Part shown: positions 6,011 to 13,551 of the stretch, piece after piece
Layout: each line of letters opens with the position of its first letter
How positions within the stretch are numbered: position 1 is the stretch's first letter
From: RGIG3135 sp964477115
GTDB taxonomy: Bacteria; Actinomycetota; Coriobacteriia; Coriobacteriales; Eggerthellaceae
Assembly: GCA_964477115.1 (NCBI GenBank)
Contig: CAYZCY010000020.1
Coordinates: 1-29,004 of the forward strand
Direction of reading: 5' to 3'
DNA length: 29,004 bases
The notes under the pieces: generated by a model
Database searches by the model: none
Seen by the model: only the letters and a program-made list of their open reading frames with translations
What the model was told of the DNA's origin: nothing
Program-made: the position numbers and the translations under genes

Positions 6011-7366
6011 CTAAAACCTGAGCTTGCTGCGAATCTCGATGACGCGGGCGATGCTCTTCGCCACCTCCACGTCAACATTCCACTTGTTCTTCTCGTAGAG
6101 AACCTTGCCGTCGACCATGGTCATAAGCACGTCGTTGCCGTTGCAGGTGTTCACCACTGCGGAAACAACGTCCGTCGCCGGCGACTGATGCGAGCTTGAC
6201 AGGTCAACCGCAATGATGTCGGCGCATTTGCCCACGTCAAGCGTGCCGATCTTATCCTCAAGGCCAAGCGCGCGAGCGCCGCCGATAGTGGCGATTTTAA
6301 GCGCGGTCGCGGAATCGAGGAACTCGCCCACGTTGACGGCTCGCTGGATGAGCATGCCCAGACGCATTTCGTTGAACATGTCGGTTGAATCAGTCGCCGC
6401 AGGAGAATCGGTGCCAAAGCCAACGCTGATGCCAGCCTTGAGGTACTTGGTGATGGGAGCAACGCCCATGCCGAGCTGCGCGTTGCAGCGCGGACACACG
6501 GCAACCGAGACGCTGTACTCCTTGAGCTTCATGATGTCGTCGTCGTTTACGTGAACGCCGTGGATAACCAGAACGCGCGGCGACTCAAAGGCTTCCCAGT
6601 TGAGGGCGTAGCGCACCGGCGTAACACCCGTGGGAAGCCAAGGCGGAATCTCCACGAAGCCACGCTTGTCATCCATGCCGTGAACCGAGAAGGGAGATGA
6701 TCCGTAACGCACGAAGTTGTACTCTTCGCGGCTGCCGGCCAGGTGCATGGCAACCGGGATGTCTTCCTTGCGGGCAAACTCAGACACGCGCCTGAACACC
6801 GAAGGGTGAACGGCATACAGGCTTGCCGGAGCAATGCCGATGGTCACGCGGTCAGAGTCAACGGCCGAGCGCCAGTTGAGGATATCTTTCTCAGCCGAGC
6901 GCATGGCCCAGTCAACACGACGCTTGTCCATTGCGCCCACCTCGCGGTAAATGACGCCACGAAGGCCAAGCTTCTGGGTTGCCGTGCAAGATGCGCCGGT
7001 GGTGGTGATGTCGGCAATGGTGGTGATGCCGTTAGACAGCGCATCAAGGCCGCCGATGATAGCGGAATCAAACCAGTCCGCCGTCTCCATCTTGGCGCCC
7101 TGTTCGAGCAAGGACTCAACCCAGGTGGTGTAGGGCACGTCGTGCACGACGCCGCGCATGACGGAGTTGTCGAGATGGGTATGCGTATCAACCAGACCCG
7201 GCATAATGGCCGACAGCCCGAAATCGCGTACTTCCTCATCCGGGTAGCGCAGCTTGAGCATGTCAGCTTTGCCGATGTCGCGAATGAGACCGTTGCGCAC
7301 GAGGACGGCAGCGTTGCGCAGGGGCTCGGACGAGACAGGCAGGACATATTGCGCACAGAGAAGCAT
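6011..7366 (-). CDS. amidohydrolase, probable aminodeoxyfutalosine deaminase-like
   Basis: A 451-residue metal-dependent hydrolase of the TIM-barrel amidohydrolase superfamily. The start at 7366 (MLLCAQYVLPV) has GAGGTG upstream and begins exactly at the family's first strand; a longer frame to 7417 has no support. Metal ligands are visible: H62-T-H64 (GLVDTHTHL), H208 (MHLAG), H269 (IHGVH) and D320 (GTDSPAATDS). CPRCNAQLGMGVAPITKYLKAG and HLAGSREEYNFVRYGSSPF resemble amidohydrolase-type aminodeoxyfutalosine deaminases (MqnX) of the futalosine menaquinone pathway. The glutamate of the deaminase HxxE motif appears to be glycine (G211). MenG encoded nearby supports a quinone role; the substrate is inferred, and another ammelide/adenosine-type deaminase is possible. 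Confidence 0.7.
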   Translation of the reverse strand: MLLCAQYVLPVSSEPLRNAAVLVRNGLIRDIGKADMLKLRYPDEEVRDFGLSAIMPGLVDTHTHLDNSVMRGVVHDVPYTTWVESLLEQGAKMETADWFDSAIIGGLDALSNGITTIADITTTGASCTATQKLGLRGVIYREVGAMDKRRVDWAMRSAEKDILNWRSAVDSDRVTIGIAPASLYAVHPSVFRRVSEFARKEDIPVAMHLAGSREEYNFVRYGSSPFSVHGMDDKRGFVEIPPWLPTGVTPVRYALNWEAFESPRVLVIHGVHVNDDDIMKLKEYSVSVAVCPRCNAQLGMGVAPITKYLKAGISVGFGTDSPAATDSTDMFNEMRLGMLIQRAVNVGEFLDSATALKIATIGGARALGLEDKIGTLDVGKCADIIAVDLSSSHQSPATDVVSAVVNTCNGNDVLMTMVDGKVLYEKNKWNVDVEVAKSIARVIEIRSKLRF

Positions 7367-7718
7367 GGGCACCTCGCTCGAGTCTTGGGTTCGTATATCA
7401 AACGCCCATGATACCACGCTCGCCTAAACGCTTGCCTTACACCGCCTTTGTGCGTTTTTGTCAAACGACGGGCGGCAGAGCGGGATGGGCGCAGCGGAAA
7501 AGATTGCGCCGAGAGCGAAGCGCCCACCTTCCCCACCCTCTTCATTGATGTGCGCCACCTGCAGATGGCAACTACCCGCAGGCATCTTGCAGCTGCCACC
7601 CGCAGATGGCCTCCACACGCCAAGCTGGGCAGTTCTTCGGCGCTTCGGTTGCAATCAATCGAAGGCATGAGAAAATGAGGTTTGGCGTTTTTTCAGAGCA
7701 GTACAGGATGGTCTTCGC
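7367..7718. other. divergent intergenic region between the amidohydrolase and radical SAM genes
   Basis: About 350 bases with no convincing gene. It must hold the promoters of both divergent genes, but I see no strong -35/-10 pair. Part of it (about 7560-7612) is repetitive, with two loose copies of a cagatggcaactacccgcag-like sequence and a gcagctgc palindrome. An AGGATGG ribosome binding site precedes the radical SAM start at 7719. Confidence 0.5.
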
Positions 7719-10295
7719 ATGCAGATCATGGACATGACATACATTCACGCGCCCGCAACCTATGACTTCCGCGAGCGCTCCATTATGTACGGACCGGTCT
7801 CCGACATGGTTCCGTCAACCCCGATTTTCGAGATGTACCCGCTCGGCCTCACCACGCTGTGCGAATACCTCGAGCGCCACGGCCTGCGTGCGCGCATCTA
7901 CAATCTGGCGTCCATGATGCTGCACAAGAGAAACTTCGACGTGGAGAAGAACCTCTCCCGCCTGCAGTCGCGCATGTTCGGCATCGACCTGCACTGGATG
8001 CCCCACTGCCACGGCTCCATCGAGGTGGCCAAGATCCTCAAACGCCTGCACCCCAAGGTGCCGGTGAGCTTTGGCGGCCTGTCCTCGACCATCTTCCACG
8101 AGGACCTCATCAAGTACGACTGCATCGACTACGTCTTCCGCGGCGACTCCACCGAGGAGCCCATGCGCATGCTGGTCGAGCGCATCGCTCGCGCCGATCG
8201 CACCCACACGCCGCTCGGCGACCTGTCCGATATTCCCAACTTGACCTGGAAAGACGCAACGGGCGCCATCCATATCAACCCGCTGTCGTGGGTGCCCGAT
8301 GACATGAACGCCATCTCGCTTGACTACGACTACCCCATGAAGGGAGTGCTGCGCCATCACGACATGACGAGCTACCTGCCCATGAAGGGCTGGCTGAGCT
8401 ACCCCGTCACGGCAAGCCTCACCTGCCGCGGCTGCGCGCGCAACTGCGCCACCTGCGGCGGCAGCGCCTACGCCTTCAAGAACCACTTCGGCCGCCGTCG
8501 CGTTGCATGGCGCGACCCGAAGCTTCTGATCCGAGACATCCAGCATGTTCAGGAGCACGTTTGGGGGCCTATCTTCGTCCTGAACGACTTCCTGCAAGCA
8601 GGACCTGAATACACGCGCGAGTTCATCGAAGGCCTGCGCGGCAAAGTGCAAAACCCCATCGGCTTCGAGTTCTTCGGACCGCCGCCCGGAGGCAACGACT
8701 TCTACACCATGCTCGACAAGAACCTGAAGAGCTGGTCGGTTGAAATTTCCGCGGAAAGCCACGACGACGACGTGCGCAAGGCCTTCGGCAAGGGCCACTA
8801 CAGCATGCGCGAGCTTGAGGACACCATTGTCGACGCGCTTTCGCATCCCAACTGCGAGCGCTTCGACCTGTACTTCATGACGGGCATCCCCAAGCAAACC
8901 GCCGCAAGCGTGCGCGAAACCGGCGCTTATGTGCAGCACCTATACGAACGCGTGAACTACGATCCGCGCCTTGTGGTGCTCACCAGCCCCATGGCCCCGT
9001 TTTTGGACGTGGGATCCATCGCCTTCGACAACCCGGAGGCATACGGCTACAAGCTGCGCGCCCGCACCTTTGAGGAGCATCGCGAGCGCATGATCCTTCC
9101 CTCCTGGAAGCACATCATGAACTACGAAAGCGTCTACATGAGCAACGACGAGATGGTCGACGCAACCTACGACGCTGCGCTTGACCTCAACCGCATCAAG
9201 GGCGAGCACGGCATCTTAGACCCCGCCATGGCCGCCGCCACCGACCGCCGCATCCGCGAGGCACGCGAGCAGATGAACCGCCTCGACGATGTGCTCTACA
9301 ACGGCACCGGCCGCATCGACGCTCGCCTGGCCTCGCTCAAGGAGGAGTTCGAGCGCCTTTCCGAAAGCACCGTTGCCGAAAAGAGCGAACTCAACTGGGC
9401 CTTTGACGTCAAGCCCGTGCATGCGAAGAACCTGGCCAAGCTGTGGCTGACCAACGAGCCGGCCAATTACCTGGCGCGTCTCAAGGGCGAAGCTCGCTCT
9501 GCCGGATCGGGCTTTGACTACCCCGACCAGATCAACGGCGTGAAGGCGCCCGCATGGAACGCAGACGGTACAGCCAACTGCAGCTTCAAGGGCGAAGTCA
9601 CCGACGGCATGGGAGACGGCCGCGCACTTGCCGACGAGCACGGCGAGCAGGTTGCAGCCTTCGGCTCGGTGGTCGCACCTGGCTTCTCGCGCGCCAACAC
9701 CAACGAGGCCTTCTCGGCCGACAACGCCGACCTTGAGGTTGGCCGCGCGGGAACGTCCTTTGAGCTCGGCGCCGCGCCAGCAATTCTCGCGCACGCCCAG
9801 GCAACCGTGGAGCGCGACCCGCTGCTCGAGCAGATGATGGCCGAAGAGCAGGAACGCGAAAACGAGCGCGCCGAAGCCCTGGCCCGCGGCGAGATGAGGT
9901 CCTCTGTCGTCGGCAGCGCAAGCGGCCTGAAGGGCGCTGGTGGCGCCAAGGGTGCGCGCGAAGCCCGCAAGCTCGACAAGCTGCGCGATCGCAAGGTCGA
10001 CGGCGCAAGCGGCGCAGGTCACACGGGCGGTGCTCGCGGCAAGGGAGGCAAGGGCGGCTCTCAGTCGAGCGGCAAGGGCGGCTCCAAATCGGGTCGCAAG
10101 GCGGAAGGCTACATCACCATTGAGGAGATCACCGAAATCGAAAAGCCCGCGCAGCCCACGACCGGCGAGCCCGAGCGCGTCGGAATCACCTTTGGCGTCG
10201 AAGCCCTGAAGGACCTGGCCGCTCAGCAGGCCAAACAGGCCAAGCGTGCCGAAGAGCAGCGCCAGAGCCGAAAATACACCAAGATTGACGAGTAA
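7719..10295 (+). CDS. B12-binding domain/radical SAM protein with long disordered C-terminal tail
   Basis: An 858-residue protein. Residues about 1-200 look like a cobalamin-binding Rossmann domain (PLGLTTLCEYLERHGL, PKVPVSFGGLSSTIFHEDLI, DYVFRGDSTEEP), though no obvious DxHxxG cobalamin-ligand motif is present. The radical SAM cluster motif is C239-X3-C243-X2-C246 with a further C236, followed by the barrel (FVLNDFLQAG, GFEFFGPPPGG, SVEISAESHDDDVRKAFGKGH). This layout recalls the Ta0216/TIGR04190-type B12-radical SAM family, from memory. From about residue 590 the sequence becomes acidic, then Gly/Lys/Ser-rich (RGKGGKGGSQSSGKGGSKSG at about 770-795), ending in a charged conserved-looking tail. 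The substrate is unknown. menG follows in the same direction about 135 nt downstream. Confidence 0.85.
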   Translation: MQIMDMTYIHAPATYDFRERSIMYGPVSDMVPSTPIFEMYPLGLTTLCEYLERHGLRARIYNLASMMLHKRNFDVEKNLSRLQSRMFGIDLHWMPHCHGSIEVAKILKRLHPKVPVSFGGLSSTIFHEDLIKYDCIDYVFRGDSTEEPMRMLVERIARADRTHTPLGDLSDIPNLTWKDATGAIHINPLSWVPDDMNAISLDYDYPMKGVLRHHDMTSYLPMKGWLSYPVTASLTCRGCARNCATCGGSAYAFKNHFGRRRVAWRDPKLLIRDIQHVQEHVWGPIFVLNDFLQAGPEYTREFIEGLRGKVQNPIGFEFFGPPPGGNDFYTMLDKNLKSWSVEISAESHDDDVRKAFGKGHYSMRELEDTIVDALSHPNCERFDLYFMTGIPKQTAASVRETGAYVQHLYERVNYDPRLVVLTSPMAPFLDVGSIAFDNPEAYGYKLRARTFEEHRERMILPSWKHIMNYESVYMSNDEMVDATYDAALDLNRIKGEHGILDPAMAAATDRRIREAREQMNRLDDVLYNGTGRIDARLASLKEEFERLSESTVAEKSELNWAFDVKPVHAKNLAKLWLTNEPANYLARLKGEARSAGSGFDYPDQINGVKAPAWNADGTANCSFKGEVTDGMGDGRALADEHGEQVAAFGSVVAPGFSRANTNEAFSADNADLEVGRAGTSFELGAAPAILAHAQATVERDPLLEQMMAEEQERENERAEALARGEMRSSVVGSASGLKGAGGAKGAREARKLDKLRDRKVDGASGAGHTGGARGKGGKGGSQSSGKGGSKSGRKAEGYITIEEITEIEKPAQPTTGEPERVGITFGVEALKDLAAQQAKQAKRAEEQRQSRKYTKIDE

Positions 10296-10312
10296 ACGCT
10301 CGTGCGCCACGT

Positions 10313-10342
10313 GTCGCAAAGGCGCCATGGCCCCTTTGCGAC
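10313..10342 (+). other. intercistronic hairpin between the radical SAM gene and menG
   Basis: A perfect 10-bp inverted repeat (gtcgcaaagg / cctttgcgac) with a 10-nt loop begins 18 nt after the radical SAM stop codon. No U-run follows, so a processing or mRNA-stability site is more likely than a terminator. Confidence 0.5.
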
Positions 10343-10430
10343 GGACGCCGACATACAAATAGCCAAGGCGCGAGCGCTTACCTTCGCCAGCAAAACCGCT
10401 CAGACAAAGCCGACAAGCTACGGGAGAGAC

Positions 10431-11207
10431 ATGAACGCAGAAGCAGTATTTGACGACGTAATCGAATCGATCGACACCGCTACGGGCGATCAAGCCCCGG
10501 CTGAGCTTTCGTCCGAACGAGTCAAGAGCATCTTCTCGGCTATCGCGAAAAAATACGAGCGCTTTAATGCGGTTTCGAGTTTCGGCGCCTATAAGCTGTG
10601 GCTTGCCGGCATGGCGAAGCAGGCTCCCATCGAGGCGCATCACGACGTGCTCGACATTGCAGGCGGCACGGGTGATGTCACCTTCACCATGGCGCGCGCC
10701 AAGAAGCCCGCGCATGTGCAGTGCACCGACCTCGTTCCCGAAATGCTCGAGGTAGCAAAGATGCACTACGCCGACGGCGCGGCTGAGGGCGTTCCCGTTG
10801 ATTTCGAGGTGGTCGACGCGCAGGCCATCCCCTACGCCGATGCAAGCTACGACGTGATCACCATGGCTTATGGCATTCGCAACATGCCCCAGCGCGAGCT
10901 CGCGCTTTCCGAGATGTTCCGCGTGCTGAAACCCGGCGGGTCACTTGTCTGCCTCGAGTTTTCCACCCCGCCGAACGCGGTGTGGCGCGCGCTCTACAAC
11001 TTCTACCTGAAGCACCTGATCCCCTTCTGGGGCGGTCTTATCACGGGCGACCGCGAGGGTTTTGTCTACCTGAGCAAGTCGATCAAGGCCTTCCCCAACC
11101 AGGAGGGCCTGGCCGCCATGATGAAGAAGGCCGGCTTCTCCGAGGTGACCTGGAAAAACTACACGGGTGGCATCGCCGCGGTGCATGTGGCCAAAAAGCC
11201 CGAGTAG
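10431..11207 (+). CDS. menG: demethylmenaquinone methyltransferase (MenG/UbiE)
   Basis: A 258-residue SAM-dependent methyltransferase that adds the ring methyl in the last step of menaquinone synthesis. The start at 10431 (MNAEAVFDDV) has GGGAGAG upstream; an open extension to 10302 overlaps the intercistronic hairpin and looks non-coding. Family motifs are clear: VKSIFSAIAKKYERFNAVSSFG, the SAM-binding VLDIAGGTGDVTF, the acidic VVDAQAIPYADASYDVITMAYGIRNM (ubiE signature), EMFRVLKPGGSLVCLEFSTP, and GFSEVTWKNYTGGIAAVHVAKK at the end. The inserted residues at the N-terminus are acidic and unconserved. Its presence suggests menaquinone-based anaerobic respiration. Confidence 0.92.
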   Translation: MNAEAVFDDVIESIDTATGDQAPAELSSERVKSIFSAIAKKYERFNAVSSFGAYKLWLAGMAKQAPIEAHHDVLDIAGGTGDVTFTMARAKKPAHVQCTDLVPEMLEVAKMHYADGAAEGVPVDFEVVDAQAIPYADASYDVITMAYGIRNMPQRELALSEMFRVLKPGGSLVCLEFSTPPNAVWRALYNFYLKHLIPFWGGLITGDREGFVYLSKSIKAFPNQEGLAAMMKKAGFSEVTWKNYTGGIAAVHVAKKPE

Positions 11208-11268
11208 CCCTCTGCTCGCTCAGCACCTTCGCGCAAATTAACCCGGCTCAAATCTCCATACGAGCAAA

Positions 11269-11823
11269 TCACTCGGCGAGCCCTGCGCACCAGGCGCCTG
11301 ACACCTCGCTGCCATACGCGAGCAGGCCCTGCGCAGCAAGGTCCTTGCCCACCTTTTGGTACTCCTCAGCCGACGCAAGCGTACCGCGCAGCTCATCCTC
11401 GGTCAGAGGCCGCACCGCACGAGCGGGCGATCCCACCACCAGCATGCCGCCGGGAATGTCGGCCTTGCCCGTCACCAGCGCGCCCGCGCCGATGAGGCAG
11501 TTGCGCCCCACGCGCGCACCGTCGATGACGATAGCGCCCATGCCCACGATGGTCCCGTCCCCGATGCTGCAGCCGTGCACGATGGCCCCGTGTCCCACGG
11601 TGACGTTCTCGCCAATAAGCGTGTCACCCCCGATGGGCACGTGCACGCATGCGCCCTCCTGCACGTTGCTGCCCGCACCAAGCACCACACGCCCACCGCA
11701 GTCACCGCGCAAAGTGGCGTTGTAGAGGATAGTACAATTTGCGCCCACCTCAACCTCACCGACGATGGTGGCGTTGCGGGCAATAAACGAATCCGGATGA
11801 ACACGCGCGGCAAAATAATCCAT
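11269..11823 (-). CDS. gamma-carbonic anhydrase-like left-handed beta-helix protein
   Basis: A 184-residue protein made of hexapeptide repeats (IGENVTVGHGAIVHGCSIGDG and similar) forming a left-handed beta-helix, followed by a C-terminal helix. H61, H78 and H83 (CVHV, VGHGAIVHG) correspond to the three metal ligands of Cam-type gamma-carbonic anhydrases, and LRGDCGGRVVLGAGSNVQEG carries the conserved Arg-Asp/Gln segment. All ligands are present, so it may bind zinc or iron and hydrate CO2. Related proteins (YrdA, PaaY, CaiE) are often inactive or act on acyl-CoA thioesters, so activity is unproven. The start has GAGAGG upstream. It is convergent with menG and divergent from the MFS gene. Confidence 0.88.
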   Translation of the reverse strand: MDYFAARVHPDSFIARNATIVGEVEVGANCTILYNATLRGDCGGRVVLGAGSNVQEGACVHVPIGGDTLIGENVTVGHGAIVHGCSIGDGTIVGMGAIVIDGARVGRNCLIGAGALVTGKADIPGGMLVVGSPARAVRPLTEDELRGTLASAEEYQKVGKDLAAQGLLAYGSEVSGAWCAGLAE

Positions 11824-11929
11824 GGTCAGCCTCTCAAAACGCGGGACGACTTAGTGCAAACTAACAAAAGCGTTACACTACAACTTTACGCTACGCGGCA
11901 CACTTTGAGCTTCAGGGGGAGCCAAAACC
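11824..11929. promoter_or_regulatory. divergent promoter region with short dyads
   Basis: This 106-bp region must contain the promoters of the beta-helix protein (minus) and the MFS transporter (plus). TAGTGCAA (11852-11859) and TTACACTA (11873-11880) form an imperfect dyad, and TAGT-gcaa-ACTA is a smaller one. No consensus promoter stands out; GGGGGAG before the MFS ATG is the ribosome binding site. Confidence 0.3.
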
Positions 11930-13273
11930 ATGAAACACGAAACCGCTCTGGAGGGCGAACAGGAGCATCATGACAAAAAGGCGGAGAAGGTAAGCGCAGC
12001 CGAGCCGCGTCTGTGGACTCCCCTCTTCGTCATGATCATCGTTGCCACCCTGTGCGCGTTCATGGTCGGCCAGGGCACCAACGCCGGCACCTCGGTCTAC
12101 GTCGACATCATCGGCGGGTCCTCTACGCTCGCGGGCATCGGCGCTGCGGCCTTTTCCGGAGCAGCTGCGCTCACGCGCCTTGTCGCAGGCCCCGTCATCG
12201 ACAACCGCGGCCGCGTAATCGTCATGATTTTCGGCGGCGCGCTCCTCATCGGAGGCACCCTCGGCCCCGTCTTCGTGACCGACCTCACCTTCTTCATGGC
12301 ATGGCGTCTCATGCAGGGCGTGGGGTTTGCTGCCGTGACCACGGCGTCCGCCACCGCGGCGGCCGACATCCTGCCTATGTCGCGCCTTGGGGAAGGCATC
12401 GGCTATTACGGCCTCGGCCAGGCCCTTTCCATGGCCATCGGCCCCGCGCTGGCGCTTTTCCTCGTACACACCGACCCCGCGGAAAACCTCTACCTGGGCC
12501 TTTCCGCCGCAGCCATCCTGTCGCTTATCTTCTCCATCTTGTGTCGCTACGAGAAGAAGCCCTCGCGCTTGCCCGAAACCTCAGCCTATCGCATGCGCTG
12601 GGAGGAAGAGCAGCGCCTGAGCCAAGAGCGCGCCGCGGCAAGCACAAGCACAAGCACCCCCGAAAAGAAGCGCCTCACCTTCAACTCCTTCTTCGAAAAG
12701 CGAGCCCTACCCGGCACTATCCCCATGCTCGTAATGACGCCGGCCTTCGGTTTCAGCATCTACTTCGCCGGCGTGCTGGGATCCTCCATCGGAGCGAGCA
12801 ACGCGGGCCTTTACTACACCCTATCGGCGGTGTCGATGATCATCGTTCGTCTGAGCTCGAAGAAGTTCATGGACACGGTTGCGCCCATCAAGCTATGCAC
12901 CTTTGCCACGGTATTCGGCCTAATCGGCTTCGGCATGCTGGCTATCGCAAGCCTGCAGGTGCTTTCTCCCGCCGCAACCGAATGGATCTTCTGCATCGCG
13001 GGTCTTCCCTACGGCGTGTTCCTGGGCGTCATGATGCCCGTCAACCAAACCGTCGCCGTGAAAAACACCCCGCCCGAGCGCTGGGGCGCCACCAACGCGC
13101 TGTACCTGCTGGCACTTGACGTGGGAGTGGGCATTGTCTGCGTGATCTGGGGCATGCTCAACGACGCCATGGGCTACACCGTGGCCATCGTGTGCGCCAT
13201 GGCCTTCATGGTGATTGCCTACGGCGTCGCATGGATCTGCTACCCTGCACGTGACAAAAAGTGGAGAAAGTAA
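11930..13273 (+). CDS. major facilitator superfamily transporter
   Basis: A 447-residue membrane protein with about 12 hydrophobic segments in two halves. The first 25 residues are hydrophilic and His/Lys/Glu-rich. A variant of MFS motif A follows helix 2 (GPVIDNRGRVIVMIFG), and WRLMQGVGFAAVTTASATAAADI matches the helix 4-5 region of drug/proton antiporter-type MFS proteins. A charged cytoplasmic linker separates the halves (about residues 205-260) and contains a short STSTST stretch encoded by an agcaca repeat. The substrate cannot be assigned; small-molecule efflux is the usual guess for this branch. The ATG has GGGGGAG upstream. No convincing terminator is seen after it; the mosaic repeat begins 12 nt beyond its stop. 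Confidence 0.88.
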   Translation: MKHETALEGEQEHHDKKAEKVSAAEPRLWTPLFVMIIVATLCAFMVGQGTNAGTSVYVDIIGGSSTLAGIGAAAFSGAAALTRLVAGPVIDNRGRVIVMIFGGALLIGGTLGPVFVTDLTFFMAWRLMQGVGFAAVTTASATAAADILPMSRLGEGIGYYGLGQALSMAIGPALALFLVHTDPAENLYLGLSAAAILSLIFSILCRYEKKPSRLPETSAYRMRWEEEQRLSQERAAASTSTSTPEKKRLTFNSFFEKRALPGTIPMLVMTPAFGFSIYFAGVLGSSIGASNAGLYYTLSAVSMIIVRLSSKKFMDTVAPIKLCTFATVFGLIGFGMLAIASLQVLSPAATEWIFCIAGLPYGVFLGVMMPVNQTVAVKNTPPERWGATNALYLLALDVGVGIVCVIWGMLNDAMGYTVAIVCAMAFMVIAYGVAWICYPARDKKWRK

Positions 13274-13284
13274 GCGCGCTTGAG

Positions 13285-13535
13285 GCGCGGTCAGTCGAGG
13301 GCGGAAGACAAAGGAGCGTTTCCGGCGGGATGGCGAGCACGTCGCAAGGCCATCGCCGCGCAACGTTTTGCATATGATGCGGCTGCGGAATCGCTCCTAA
13401 GCTCGCCACCCCGTCGAAGTTGCTCCGAAGCACCGTCGAGGGCGGAAAGCAAAGGAGTGTTTCCGCAGCTGCATCCAACTAGCTCGTTATGCAGCGAGGA
13501 CTAACGACGTGCTTTCCGCCCTCGACTGACCGCGC
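13285..13535. repeat. mosaic intergenic repeat with inverted and direct modules
   Basis: A perfect 22-bp inverted repeat bounds the element (arms 13285-13306 and 13514-13535, containing gtcgagggcggaa). Inside are a 31-bp direct repeat of the left-arm region (13294-13324 versus 13435-13465, 28 of 31 identical), an inverted copy of the aggagcgtttccg module (13385-13398, 12 of 14), and a tggcgagc/gctcgcca pair (13331-13338, 13401-13408). No plausible protein is encoded. It lies between the convergent MFS and tsaB-rimI-tsaD genes, so it may act as a bidirectional terminator, a REP/MITE-like element, or both. Confidence 0.75.
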
Positions 13536-13551
13536 TCGTCATCCCGTCAAG

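Noticed and set aside
7557..7612. Repeat or riboswitch in the amidohydrolase/radical SAM intergenic region
   Set aside because: The two loose copies align only with several gaps, and no strong stem or known riboswitch core is visible.
10302..10430. N-terminal extension of MenG
   Set aside because: The extra 43 codons contain an intercistronic hairpin and have no homology to the family; GGGAGAG points to the ATG at 10431.
9216..10766. Long minus-strand open frame opposite the radical SAM and menG genes
   Set aside because: It spans two well-supported plus-strand genes, has biased Ala/Gly/Arg composition, and shows no family motif or ribosome binding site.
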